Source: Sphaerisporangium fuscum (GTDB lineage Bacteria > Actinomycetota > Actinomycetes > Streptosporangiales > Streptosporangiaceae). From it: 64,000 nucleotides of DNA. The stretch spans positions 62,001 to 126,000 of the forward strand of contig NZ_JAHDTF010000025.1 of NCBI RefSeq assembly GCF_018531465.1, written 5' to 3'. This document shows positions 1-8,545 of this stretch, piece by piece (position 1 is the first letter of the stretch; each line of letters begins with the position of its first letter). The position numbers and the translations under genes are program-made. A model generated the notes under the pieces. The model had not been told where the DNA came from and made no database searches. It saw only the letters and a list, made by a program, of their open reading frames with translations.

Positions 1-1177
1 CCGAGACCGGCCGGGCTCCGGCAGGCTGACGGCCCAGTTCCCGTACCGGTCTGATCAGCAGCAGCGCGGCCACCACGCCGACGGTCACCGTCGCTGAGCC
101 CAGCAGGAAGGTCCGCGGCTCGACCAGCAGGGCGGCCGGTCCGGCCAGCGCCTGGCCGACCGCCATGCCCGCGACCGAGCCGGCCACCTGGTAGGCCGAG
201 ACCCGGTTGAGGACGTCCGATGCGACCTGCGTCTGGACGCTGGTCGACCACATCACCGACCAGAACGCCCACGCGCACCCCCCGAGCATGTGCCCGGCCA
301 TCAGCACCGGCAGCGGCGACCCGAGGGCGACCGTCAGCGGCACCGCCACGTACCCGGACAATGCCACCGCTCCCGCCGCCAGCGGCCGGCGCGGCCGGAG
401 CCGGATCGCGACCAGCCCGCCGACCACCGTGCCCAGGCCGAGCGCCGCCATCACCCAGCCGTAGTCGGCCCCGATGACCTGCGACGACAGCGGCACGTAC
501 GGCCCGACCACCAGAACCCCCCAGAACACCCAGACCAGGATGACCGACCACATCCAGCTCCTGGCCTTGAACTCGTGCCACCCTCGGCGCAGATCGCTCA
601 GCACGTTCGACGGCTCCGGCTTGGGTACGGCGACGCGGACCAGCAGCAGGCACACCGCGCTGACCAGGAACGTTCCCGCGTCCGACGCGTAGACGATGAC
701 CGGACCGGCCGCCAGCACCAGGATCCCGGCCAGCGCCGGCCCGGCCAGCTGGGTGATCGCTTCGGCGATCTTCAGGGTGGCGTTGGCCCGCTGCGGGTCC
801 CGGGCGACGAGCGGTACCATCCCGTTCACCCCGGGCTCGAACATCCCGGCCGCCGCGCCGGACAAGAACGCCGTCACCAGCAACAGGGCGTACGGCGGAG
901 CGCCGTCGAGGAAGGCGAACGCCACCGCGCCCTGGGTGAAGATCCGCACCACATCGGCGCCGATCATCACGGTCCGGGCGCCCAAACGGTCGGCGAAGAC
1001 CCCGCCGAAGAGGATGAACAGGACAGCGGAAGCGGTCCAGACGGCCAGCGCGTAGCCGACTCCCGCGATGCCGTACACCCGGCCGATCGCGAGTGCGGTG
1101 GCGACGGGCATCATGGCGTCGCCGAGCAGCGAGATCGTCCGGGCGCTGAAGTAGAGGGTGAAGTTCCTCGTCCACAT
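1..1177 (-). CDS. MFS transporter, 3' end cut by window edge
   Basis: Reading the minus strand from an ATG at 1177 gives an uninterrupted frame that runs off the left edge (about 392 codons seen). The protein starts MWTRNFTLYFSARTISLLGD and continues with alternating hydrophobic helices and an FADRLGAR loop after the second helix, typical of enterobactin/macrolide-type MFS exporters (MFS_3-like). About ten to eleven membrane segments are visible, so little is missing at the C-terminus. It is divergent from the AraC-type gene with 72 bases between start codons, so that regulator may control it. The substrate cannot be told from sequence. The family call is firm. Confidence 0.85.
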   Translation of the reverse strand, partial: MWTRNFTLYFSARTISLLGDAMMPVATALAIGRVYGIAGVGYALAVWTASAVLFILFGGVFADRLGARTVMIGADVVRIFTQGAVAFAFLDGAPPYALLLVTAFLSGAAAGMFEPGVNGMVPLVARDPQRANATLKIAEAITQLAGPALAGILVLAAGPVIVYASDAGTFLVSAVCLLLVRVAVPKPEPSNVLSDLRRGWHEFKARSWMWSVILVWVFWGVLVVGPYVPLSSQVIGADYGWVMAALGLGTVVGGLVAIRLRPRRPLAAGAVALSGYVAVPLTVALGSPLPVLMAGHMLGGCAWAFWSVMWSTSVQTQVASDVLNRVSAYQVAGSVAGMAVGQALAGPAALLVEPRTFLLGSATVTVGVVAALLLIRPVRELGRQPAGARPVS

Positions 1178-1249
1178 GAGCAACAATTCTGGGTATTGCG
1201 AGATCAGAGCACTGGTGTCCCAGATGACATCATTAGGTACATTTGCGCC

Positions 1250-2242
1250 ATGCGCTCAGCTCCACCCCTGGCCAAGCTCCCGGTGTGCCCCCCACCGCCT
1301 CCCCCGCCCAACCCGCACCGCGTGGTCGCCCTGGTCGGCGCGAACCAGGAGCTCTACCCGGTCACCGCGGCGTCGGCGGTCTTCGGCTACCAGGGTCACG
1401 AGATCCCGCAGCACTACAGCTTCCGCCTCTGCGCCGAACGCCCCGGCCCGCTCGCCACCACCCTCGGCGCCCCCATCCACGTCGAACACGGTCTCGACGC
1501 CCTCGACACCGCCGACACCGTCGTCATCGCCAGCTGGACGGTCGCCCCCACGCCCGCCGTCCTCGACGCCGTCGCCGGAGTCCACGCCAGAGGCGGCCGG
1601 ATCGTCGCCGTCTGCGCCGGGATCTACATCCCCGCCGCCCTCGGCCTGCTCGACGGCCGCCGCGCCTCGGTCCACTGGGAACTCATCGCCGACCTGGCCG
1701 CGCGCCACCCCCGCATCCTCCCCGACGACACCGTCATCTACGTGGACCACGGCGACGTCGCCACCGCCGGAGCCTCGGCCGCCACCCTCGACCTCTGCCT
1801 CCACCAGGTCCTCCAGGAGCACGGCGCGTCCCACGCCATGCGCATCGGCCGCCAGCTCGCCGCCGGACCGTACCGCGAAGGCTGCCAGCGTCAGTACCCT
1901 CCTCTCCCGACGACCGGCCCCATGCCGGACTCATTGGCCGGCTTGCTGGAATGGCTGCTCGCCAACCTGGCCGAGCCCATCACCGTCGAGGACATGGCCG
2001 CCTTCTCCGGCGTCTCCCGCCGCACCCTCACCCGCCAGTTCGCCGACCAGCTCGGCGTCCCCCCAGCCCGCTGGCTGCTGGAACGCCGCCTGGCCGCCAC
2101 CCGCGCGCTGCTGGAGGACACCGACCTGCCGGTCGAGACCATCGCCACCCGCGTCGGTCTCTCCTCGGCGGTCAATCTGCGCCGCCGCTTCCACACCGCC
2201 CTCAACACCACCCCGGCCGCCTACCGCCGCGCCTTCCGCTGA
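1250..2242 (+). CDS. AraC-family regulator with N-terminal DJ-1/PfpI-like domain
   Basis: 330 residues from the ATG at 1250. Residues about 20-190 form a class I glutamine amidotransferase-like (DJ-1/PfpI) fold with the nucleophile-elbow segment VCAGIYIPAALGLLDG. The C-terminal 100 residues hold two AraC helix-turn-helix units (ITVEDMAAFSGVSRRTLTRQF and the second around LPVETIATRVGLSSAVNLRR). This layout is that of the FtrA/GlxA-like transcription activators; the amidotransferase-like part normally senses a ligand and does not catalyse. The frame stays open upstream, but residues before 1250 are antisense to the MFS gene and have no family similarity, so I take 1250. Likely controls the divergent exporter. 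Confidence 0.88.
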   Translation: MRSAPPLAKLPVCPPPPPPPNPHRVVALVGANQELYPVTAASAVFGYQGHEIPQHYSFRLCAERPGPLATTLGAPIHVEHGLDALDTADTVVIASWTVAPTPAVLDAVAGVHARGGRIVAVCAGIYIPAALGLLDGRRASVHWELIADLAARHPRILPDDTVIYVDHGDVATAGASAATLDLCLHQVLQEHGASHAMRIGRQLAAGPYREGCQRQYPPLPTTGPMPDSLAGLLEWLLANLAEPITVEDMAAFSGVSRRTLTRQFADQLGVPPARWLLERRLAATRALLEDTDLPVETIATRVGLSSAVNLRRRFHTALNTTPAAYRRAFR

Positions 2243-2302
2243 TATCGGCTCCAACGTGGCCGGTACGGCGCCGGCGATGGCTCCTATGGCCGGGCGCGCC
2301 GA

Positions 2303-2556
2303 TCACTCTCCCGGCTCCGTGAAATCGCGGATCAGCTTGACGAGCTCCTCAGGCCGCTCGGCACGCGCAACGTGCCCGCTGTCCAGCTCGGCATAGGAGA
2401 TGCCCGGGATGGCCGCGTGGATCTCGTGCGAGTGGTGGACGGGGATCAGCGCGTCCCTGGCACAGCCGATCACCAGCGTAGGCGCCTGGATCTTGGGCAG
2501 CAGGTGCCGGATCTCCGCCGGCCCGTCGACCGACGGAGTAGATTGCCCCATTGTTT
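2303..2556 (-). pseudogene. C-terminal remnant of an alpha/beta hydrolase
   Basis: The minus strand ending at the TGA 2303-2305 encodes about 80 residues with the C-terminal signature of an alpha/beta hydrolase: LLPKIQAPTLVIGCARDALIPV (acid-residue strand) and AELDSGHVARAERPEELV (catalytic-His region). Nothing like the nucleophile elbow or N-terminal half lies upstream; the adjacent sequence is the 5' region of the SDR gene on the other strand. I read this as a gene that lost its first two thirds. The left boundary is the stop codon; the right boundary is approximate. Confidence 0.65.
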
Positions 2557-2600
2557 GGTGCGCCACCCCTGGTGAAGACAATTTGGGTGAGGAGATCGAC

Positions 2601-3329
2601 ATGACGCTTGATGGCCGGCGAGTACTGGTGATGGGCGGCAGCTCGGGCATCGGCGAGGCGAGCGCAGCGCTGTTCGCGCAGCAGGGAGCCGAGGTCGTGA
2701 TCACCGGCCGGGACGAGGGGCGTCTGGCCGAGACCGCCGCCCGGATCGGCGGCAAGGTCGCCTTCCGGCAGGTGGACGGCACCTCCGACGAGGCGGTCAG
2801 GGACTTCTTCGCCCAGGAGGGCGCCTACGACCACCTGGTGCTGGCGTTGAGCGGCGGCTCGGGCGCGGGCCCGTTCGCCACCTTGGACCTGGAGCAGTTG
2901 CGCGGCGGGTTCGAGGGCAAGTTCTGGGTCCACGTGCGCATCCTGCAGGCCGCCCTGCCCCGGCTGCGCGAGCACGGCTCGGCCACCCTGATCACCGCCA
3001 GCTCCGCGCGGGCGGCCCTGCCCGGCACGGCGGGCCTGGCCGCGATCAACGGGGCACTGGAGGCGATGATCCGGCCGCTGGCCACCGAACTGGCGCCCCT
3101 GCGGGTCAACGCCGTCTCCCCCGGCATCATCGCCACGCCCTGGTGGGACAAGGTGCCCGCGCAGCAGCGGGAGGCGATGTTCGCCGAACACGCCGCCGCG
3201 CTGCCGGTCGGCCGGGTCGGCCAGGCCGAGGACGTGGCCCAGGCCGTGCTGCTCGCCGCCACCAACGCGTTCATGACCGGCCAGGTGATCGAGGTCAACG
3301 GTGGCCTGAGCCTGGCCACCGGACGCTGA
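2601..3329 (+). CDS. SDR-family oxidoreductase lacking the YxxxK catalytic pair
   Basis: 242 residues; ATG at 2601 behind GAGGAG at 2588-2593. The Rossmann signature GGSSGIGE is at residues 12-19 and the C-terminal VNAVSPG...EVNGG pattern is that of classical short-chain dehydrogenases. Ser134/135 sits where the catalytic serine belongs, but the active-site Tyr and Lys positions read Leu146 and Asn150 (GLAAINGALEAM where classical members have YxASKxAL). The protein may therefore bind NAD(P) without classical dehydrogenase chemistry, or use a different proton relay. It is followed after 3 bases by the TMEM175-like gene, so the two are probably co-transcribed. Confidence 0.85.
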   Translation: MTLDGRRVLVMGGSSGIGEASAALFAQQGAEVVITGRDEGRLAETAARIGGKVAFRQVDGTSDEAVRDFFAQEGAYDHLVLALSGGSGAGPFATLDLEQLRGGFEGKFWVHVRILQAALPRLREHGSATLITASSARAALPGTAGLAAINGALEAMIRPLATELAPLRVNAVSPGIIATPWWDKVPAQQREAMFAEHAAALPVGRVGQAEDVAQAVLLAATNAFMTGQVIEVNGGLSLATGR

Positions 3330-3332
3330 TCC

Positions 3333-3983
3333 ATGCCGGAAGAAGAAGGGCCGGACGGGTACATCAGCCCGGCCCGGCTGCAGGCCTTCAGCGACGGCGT
3401 CATCGCGATCGCCACCACGTTGCTGATCATCGAGGTCAAGGCCCCGTCCGCCGGGGAACCGGTGTGGCAGGCGCTGCGCGACGAGTGGCCCGCCCTGGCG
3501 GCGTACCTGGTGACCTTCCTGATCATCGGCACCGCGTGGATCCACCACCACAACCTCTTCCACCAGGTACGGCGGGTGGACCGCACGCTCCTGTTCCTCA
3601 ACCTCGGCATGCTGGCCACGATCAGCTTCCTGCCGCTGCCGACGGCCACCTTGGGCAACCACCTGCTCGGACAGGACGCGGGCGCGGCGGCCCTGTTCTA
3701 CGCGGTGTCGATGGCGCTGACCTCGGCGTGGTTCACGCTGCTGTGGCACCATCTGTGCCGCCGCCCGGCCCTGCTGCACCCGAGAGCACAGGCGATCGCG
3801 GCCGGACGGCGCAGGCAGTCCCTGGTGGGGCCGGTCGGGTACGCGGTGGCCGCGCTGGTCGCCCCGGTCAGCGCCATCGGCTCGCTGGCGGTCGCGGCGG
3901 CGCTGGTGGTGTATTTCATCGCCGGACGCCGCGCTCCCACGGCCCGGACCCAGTTGGAAGGACAGGAGCAGGTCACCGACTAG
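3333..3983 (+). CDS. TMEM175-family (DUF1211) membrane protein, possible potassium channel
   Basis: 216 residues starting at ATG 3333. It carries the family hallmark FSDGVIAIATTLL near residues 18-30, then a region of hydrophobic helices with the conserved WIHHHNLFHQVRRVD loop. Bacterial TMEM175 homologues are about 200 residues with six membrane segments and form tetrameric K+ leak channels; this length fits. It overlaps nothing and sits 3 bases behind the SDR gene. A charged tail (about residues 190-216) is cytoplasmic by charge. Channel activity is inferred from the family only. Confidence 0.82.
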   Translation: MPEEEGPDGYISPARLQAFSDGVIAIATTLLIIEVKAPSAGEPVWQALRDEWPALAAYLVTFLIIGTAWIHHHNLFHQVRRVDRTLLFLNLGMLATISFLPLPTATLGNHLLGQDAGAAALFYAVSMALTSAWFTLLWHHLCRRPALLHPRAQAIAAGRRRQSLVGPVGYAVAALVAPVSAIGSLAVAAALVVYFIAGRRAPTARTQLEGQEQVTD

Positions 3984-4028
3984 GTCACCGGCCCGGCCCT
4001 GGGGAACGACACGTGCTCCTGGACGGGC

Positions 4029-4065
4029 GCGGGCGGGAGCCTCCGACGGAGGTCACCCCGCCCGC
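4029..4065. terminator. bidirectional rho-independent-type hairpin
   Basis: GCGGGCGGG (4029-4037) pairs with CCCGCCCGC (4057-4065), and inside it CCTCC (4040-4044) pairs with GGAGG (4048-4052) around GAC. There is no T tract, which is usual in this GC class. It lies between the convergent genes ending at 3983 (+) and 4106 (-). Confidence 0.65.
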
Positions 4066-4105
4066 GGCCGACCACGGGCAGGACCCGGGACGACCGTCCC
4101 GCTGG

Positions 4106-4591
4106 TCAGTTGGCCATGCCGGCGAACTGGCCGGGCTGGTAGGAGCCGCCCGGGTTGCGCACGATCACGTTGAGCCTGTTGTTGGCGTTGATGACGGCGA
4201 TCAGGGAGACCAGCGCGGCGATCTGGTCGTCGTCGTAGTGCTCGCGCACCTTCGCCCACGTCTCGTCCGACACGCCGGGGTGGGCGTCGGCGATCCGGGT
4301 GCCCTCCTCGGTGAGCGCCAGCGCCGCGCGCTCGGCGTCGGTGAACACCGTCGACTCGCGCCAGGCGGCGACCAGGTTCAGCCGGGTGGAGTCCTCTCCG
4401 GCGGCGGTGGCGTCCTTGGTGTGGTAGTCGACGCAGAAGCCGCAGCCGTTGATCTGGCTGGCGCGCAGCATCACCAGGTTCTGGGTGGCCTCGGGCAGCG
4501 ACGACTGGACGATCGCCAGGGCGACGTTGTACATGCGCTTGGCGATCTTGGCGCCGAGCTGGTTGGCCATCAGGTCGAAACGGGGTTCCAT
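4106..4591 (-). CDS. carboxymuconolactone decarboxylase/AhpD-like peroxidase family protein
   Basis: 161 residues from ATG 4591 with GAGGAG upstream. The segment INGCGFCVDYHTKDA contains the CxxC and nearby His of the AhpD/CMD fold, used for alkylhydroperoxide reduction with a lipoyl or similar thiol partner. The family is about 150-190 residues with all-helical subunits, which matches. No partner (AhpC, lipoyl protein) is nearby, so the substrate is open. Its promoter region faces the LAL regulator starting at 4922 and contains a perfect 14-bp palindrome (4770-4783), so control by that regulator is possible. Confidence 0.85.
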   Translation of the reverse strand: MEPRFDLMANQLGAKIAKRMYNVALAIVQSSLPEATQNLVMLRASQINGCGFCVDYHTKDATAAGEDSTRLNLVAAWRESTVFTDAERAALALTEEGTRIADAHPGVSDETWAKVREHYDDDQIAALVSLIAVINANNRLNVIVRNPGGSYQPGQFAGMAN

Positions 4592-4769
4592 GACGTGCTC
4601 CTCAGTGTACGAAGGGAGATGTCGGCCGTTGGGGAGTCATCCGAGGTGACCGGGCCGGCAGTCACCGCCGCGCCGGCCGACGATGACGCCCCTCCGGTTG
4701 GTGGCATTGCTGTCGTGGCCGGTCGTACAAGAGATGCCGGCGCCCCGATCCCTGTGACAGCCGAGGTGG

Positions 4770-4783
4770 GTGACGCGCGTCAC
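4770..4783. promoter_or_regulatory. perfect palindrome in the AhpD/LAL divergent promoter region
   Basis: GTGACGCGCGTCAC reads the same on both strands. It lies in the 330-base region between the AhpD-like gene (starts 4591, minus) and the LAL regulator (starts 4922, plus), with a shorter CTGTGACAG dyad at 4752-4760. Position and symmetry fit an operator for a dimeric regulator; which protein binds is not shown. Confidence 0.4.
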
Positions 4784-4921
4784 ATGGCGGGGCGAGGGCT
4801 CGGCGCCAGGGCTCGCACTCGGAACGTATGGTGTTCTGACCAGCTGTTTTGGGCGCCCACCTGACGGGGGCGGGGCGTCGGTCGCGGGCATCGGGGTACG
4901 GGCGGCTCGGCGGCACCGAGC

Positions 4922-7267
4922 ATGGCGGTGTGGGTGATGGTGACGAGGGACACCGGCACGCGGAGGCGGATACACGGCCTCCCAGCGGAAAGAACGAGTT
5001 TCGTCGGGCGCCGACGGGAGATCGCCCAGATCAAGCGGATGCTGTCGGCCTCACCCATGCTGACGCTGACCGGTCCGGGTGGCGTGGGCAAGACGAGACT
5101 GGCCTCACGAGCCGCGGCGACTCTGGGAGGCGCGTTCCCGGACGGAGTGTGGATGGTCGACCTCGCCGCGCTGCGCAGCCGGGAACTCCTGGCACCGGCG
5201 ATGGTCGAGGCGCTCGGCGTCCACGACCACACTGCCCGGCCACCGCTGGAAGTGCTCACCGGCCACCTGAAGGACAAGCGGGTGCTGGTGATCCTCGACA
5301 ACTGCGAGCACATGGTGGACGAGTGCGCCGTCGTCGCGGGGGCGGCCCTGCGGTCGGCGCCGGATCTGCGGATCATCGCGACCAGCCGCCAGTCGCTACG
5401 GGTCCCCGGTGAGCAACTGCTGGAAGTGCCGCCCCTCGCATTGCCGGATCGCGCGCGGCCGGCTGGACTGCTCGCCCGGTCCGACGCGTTGCGGCTGTTC
5501 GCGGAGCGGGCCGAAGCCGCCGCGCCCGGTTTCGCCGTCACGGAGGCCAACGGCGACGCGGTGGTCGAGATCTGCCGCCGACTCGACGGGATCCCGCTTG
5601 CCATCGAACTGGCGGCAGCACAGCTACGGACACTTTCGCTCGATCGGCTGCTCGCTCAGTCGGAGGACCGGTTCGGGCTGCTCCCCGGTCCGGGAGCCCT
5701 GCCGCCTCATCATCGGACGCTGCGCGCGCTGATCGACTGGAGCCACGGGCTGTGCACGGACGAGGAGCGGCTGCTGTGGGCCCGTTTGTCGATCTTCGCG
5801 GGAGACCTTGACCTGGAGGCGGCGGAGACCGTGTGCGCCGGTGACGGGCTCGCCCGCGAGGACATCGTCGACCTGCTGAGCAGCCTGGTCGACAAATCGA
5901 TCCTGATCCCCAAGCACGATCGCGCTGTCGTCCGGTATCGCCTCCTCGAGACGATCCGCGACCATGGGCGGGAGAAGCTGGAGGAGTCCGGGCAGGCGGC
6001 GATGCTGCGCCGGCGACATCGAGATCACTACCGCCGGTTGGCGAGCGAGACCCGGGCGCGGATCTCGAGCCCGGAACAGATGTCCTGGCTCGCACTCCTG
6101 GACGCCGACCACACGAACCTGCGGCTCGCCCTGGAGTACTGCTACACCGAGCCGGGGCAGACGCGGATCGGCCTGGCCATGGCCGCCGACCTGATGTACC
6201 ACTGGATCAATGGCGTCTACCTGGGGGAAGGCCGCGCCTGGCTCGAACGGGGACTGGCGATCGAGACCGAGCCCAGCGACGTGCGAGCCCACGCGTTGTG
6301 GACCGACGGCATCCTGGCCATCATCCAGGCCGACATCCCCTCCGCCGAGGCGACGCTGCGGGAATGCCGGGCTCTGGCGAACGGACATCAGGACTCGATG
6401 GCCCTCGCCTATGTCACCTTGGGCGAGGGGCTGCTGGCGTTGGGACGAGGGGATGCGGTCTCCGCGATCGCCCTCCTTGAGGACACGGTGAGCCGTTTCC
6501 GCGCCTTGGACGACCCGCTGGGGGTCGTCGAGGCGCTCATCCGTCTCTGCGTCGCCTATTGCTCCACGGGAGAACACGCGCTCGCCATCTCCATCGGGCA
6601 GGAGGCGCTGGCGATATGCGACCGGCATGGCCAGCGCTGGCACAAGGCGTACATGTCGGCCGTACTCGGCATCGCGGTCTGCCAGCAGGGGGACATGCGG
6701 CACGCGGCCGCACTCGTGTCGGAGGCTCTGCGGTTCAACCGCTCATTGCACGATCAGCGGGGCGTGGGCCTCGACCTGGAGATACTCGCCTGGATCGCCA
6801 CGGCGCAAGGCCGGTTCCAGCGCGCGGCCCGGCTGTACGGGATCCTCGATACGCTCTGGGCAAGGATCGGCGGGCCTCCGTTGTCCGGGTACCTTCATTT
6901 CGCCGCGTACGGTGAAGAGTCGAAATCCCGGGCACGGCATGCCCTCGGCGAGTCGGCGTTCCACGCGGAGTTCGTCATGGGCACCGAACTGGATTACGAC
7001 GAGGCACTCGCGTACGCCCTGGACGAGCGATCGGCCGGCACCGGTTCATCGGCCGGGCACGACCGGCTACCACCGCTCACGGCGCGGGAGACGCAGATCG
7101 CCCGGCTGATCGCCCAGGGACTGAGCAACAAGGAGATCGCGATGTCCCTGGTGATCGCCCAGCGCACCGCCGAAGGCCACGTCGAGCACATCCTCGACAA
7201 GCTCGGGTTCGACTCTCGTACCCGGATCGCGGTCTGGGTCAGCGAACATGATCCGGCACGAGCCTAG
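4922..7267 (+). CDS. LAL-type LuxR-family transcriptional regulator with NB-ARC-like ATPase
   Basis: 781 residues. Walker A GPGGVGKT is near residues 50-57, Walker B-like VLVILDNCEH near 120-130, and the ATPase part ends around residue 330. A long helical repeat (TPR-like) region follows, and the C-terminus carries a LuxR helix-turn-helix (LTARETQIARLIAQGLSNKEIA, about residues 718-775). This is the MalT/LAL arrangement: an ATP-switching activator that senses a ligand with its repeats. Start candidates are ATG 4922 and ATG 4937 (MVTRDTG...); neither has a strong ribosome-binding site. Divergent from the AhpD-like gene. Ligand unknown. Confidence 0.87.
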   Translation: MAVWVMVTRDTGTRRRIHGLPAERTSFVGRRREIAQIKRMLSASPMLTLTGPGGVGKTRLASRAAATLGGAFPDGVWMVDLAALRSRELLAPAMVEALGVHDHTARPPLEVLTGHLKDKRVLVILDNCEHMVDECAVVAGAALRSAPDLRIIATSRQSLRVPGEQLLEVPPLALPDRARPAGLLARSDALRLFAERAEAAAPGFAVTEANGDAVVEICRRLDGIPLAIELAAAQLRTLSLDRLLAQSEDRFGLLPGPGALPPHHRTLRALIDWSHGLCTDEERLLWARLSIFAGDLDLEAAETVCAGDGLAREDIVDLLSSLVDKSILIPKHDRAVVRYRLLETIRDHGREKLEESGQAAMLRRRHRDHYRRLASETRARISSPEQMSWLALLDADHTNLRLALEYCYTEPGQTRIGLAMAADLMYHWINGVYLGEGRAWLERGLAIETEPSDVRAHALWTDGILAIIQADIPSAEATLRECRALANGHQDSMALAYVTLGEGLLALGRGDAVSAIALLEDTVSRFRALDDPLGVVEALIRLCVAYCSTGEHALAISIGQEALAICDRHGQRWHKAYMSAVLGIAVCQQGDMRHAAALVSEALRFNRSLHDQRGVGLDLEILAWIATAQGRFQRAARLYGILDTLWARIGGPPLSGYLHFAAYGEESKSRARHALGESAFHAEFVMGTELDYDEALAYALDERSAGTGSSAGHDRLPPLTARETQIARLIAQGLSNKEIAMSLVIAQRTAEGHVEHILDKLGFDSRTRIAVWVSEHDPARA

Positions 7268-7398
7268 CCGCGAACGCCTGACCTGCGGAACAGGTGTCCG
7301 GTGGCACGCGCGGCGCCGAGCCGGGCCGTTCCGGGATGTGCGGCGGTGGCGATCACAGCTTCACCGTGTCCTCCTCCAACGGAATGTTTTCCTTCGGC

Positions 7399-8352
7399 TC
7401 ACGTGGTGAGGCGGTCGCGGAGGAAGTCGAGGATCTCCGTCCGCGCGGCCTCGGCCTGCGGCGCCACGCCCGGCAAGGTGAGGAACGCGTGCGGCGCCTC
7501 GGGGTACTCGGTGAGCCGCGCGGGCGTACCGGCTGCCTGCAGCGCTGCGGCGTAGCGGCGGCCGTGGTCGGCCACCGGGTCGTGGGTCGGCACCACCACC
7601 AGCGCCGGGGCCAGCCCGTTCAGGTCATCGGCGTACAGCGGCGAGAGCGCGCGAGGATCGGTACCCGGTGGAACGGCGAGCCGCTGGACCAGCCGCAACT
7701 GTGGCACGGCAAGGGTCGGGGTGCTGGCGTGCCGCGTTACCGAGGCGTGGTCGAGCATCGTCTCGGTCACATCGGCGACGGGGTTGACCAGCACCTGCGC
7801 CCGCAGGCGCAGGCCGGCCCCTCTGGCCCGGATCGCCGCCAGAGCGCTGATCAACGCGCCACAGCTCTCGCCGAAGACGGCCGTGCGAGCCGGGTCGATG
7901 CCCCACTGCGCGGCGTGCCGCACCACGTGGTGGAGCACGTCCCAGCCGTCGTCGGCGGCCGCCGACAGCGGAGTCTCCTGGTCGAGGAGGCGGTGCTCGA
8001 CCGAGACGACGACCGCCGGCAGCCGGGCGGCGAGGTGGCTGTTGGCCCAGTCGCACTGCACCGCCGTGCCCACGAAGCCGCCTCCGTGCACGTGGAGCAC
8101 GAGTGGCAGGCCGGAGCCCGTGTCGCCGGGCCCGGGCTCCGGCCGGTACACCCGGACCGGCAGCTCGCGGCCTGGCAGCGCCACCTGCTGCCAGGCGGTG
8201 GCGGCGCCGGGATCGGGATCCCCGAGGATCGCCCGCGCCGCGCCGGACGCCCGCCAGTGGTTCTCCGCCTCGCGGTAGGCGACCAATTCCTCGTGCGTGA
8301 TCGCCGACCAGTCCGGCTGCGGCGGCCGCTTCGTAGCAGTGGCCTCGCTCAT
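7399..8352 (-). CDS. alpha/beta hydrolase of the hormone-sensitive lipase family
   Basis: 317 residues; ATG 8352 preceded by GGGAGCAAGG. HVHGGGFVG is the HGGG oxyanion motif, FGESCGALIS the nucleophile elbow (GxSxG), PTHDPVADHG supplies the acid and EAPHAFLT the catalytic His. These are the hallmarks of the bacterial HSL family (family IV), which hydrolyses short acyl esters. An in-frame extension upstream to 8640 is open but covers the TetR promoter and start, so I reject it. The gene is divergent from a TetR regulator with a palindrome between them and is probably its target. The nucleophile position has Cys after Ser, which does not affect the motif. Confidence 0.88.
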   Translation of the reverse strand: MSEATATKRPPQPDWSAITHEELVAYREAENHWRASGAARAILGDPDPGAATAWQQVALPGRELPVRVYRPEPGPGDTGSGLPLVLHVHGGGFVGTAVQCDWANSHLAARLPAVVVSVEHRLLDQETPLSAAADDGWDVLHHVVRHAAQWGIDPARTAVFGESCGALISALAAIRARGAGLRLRAQVLVNPVADVTETMLDHASVTRHASTPTLAVPQLRLVQRLAVPPGTDPRALSPLYADDLNGLAPALVVVPTHDPVADHGRRYAAALQAAGTPARLTEYPEAPHAFLTLPGVAPQAEAARTEILDFLRDRLTT

Positions 8353-8483
8353 GTCGCCTTGCTCCCTCCCCCGGCCGGATGCCGGGTGTGTCGTCGTGGT
8401 CGTGCGCGCCAAACGTCGCGCAGGTCGTCCGGTGAGGGCGAGAGCCCTGGGGTCCGGCCCTCGGCCAGCACACGTCCTTATTA

Positions 8484-8500
8484 TGCACGCGGTGCGTGCA
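8484..8500. promoter_or_regulatory. candidate TetR operator
   Basis: TGCACGC (8484-8490) and GCGTGCA (8494-8500) form a perfect dyad around GGT. It lies between the divergent esterase (start 8352) and TetR (start 8546) genes, 46 bases before the TetR start, a typical place for an autoregulatory operator. A further TGCA half-site follows at about 8507. Confidence 0.6.
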
Positions 8501-8545
8501 ACAGCAAGTGCATGGTCTATGCTGGGCCCGGAGGAGAGGGGCGAG

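Noticed and set aside
290..1249. Long open frame on the plus strand running into the AraC gene
   Set aside because: It is antisense to the MFS gene, has no family similarity and the AraC domain begins after the ATG at 1250.
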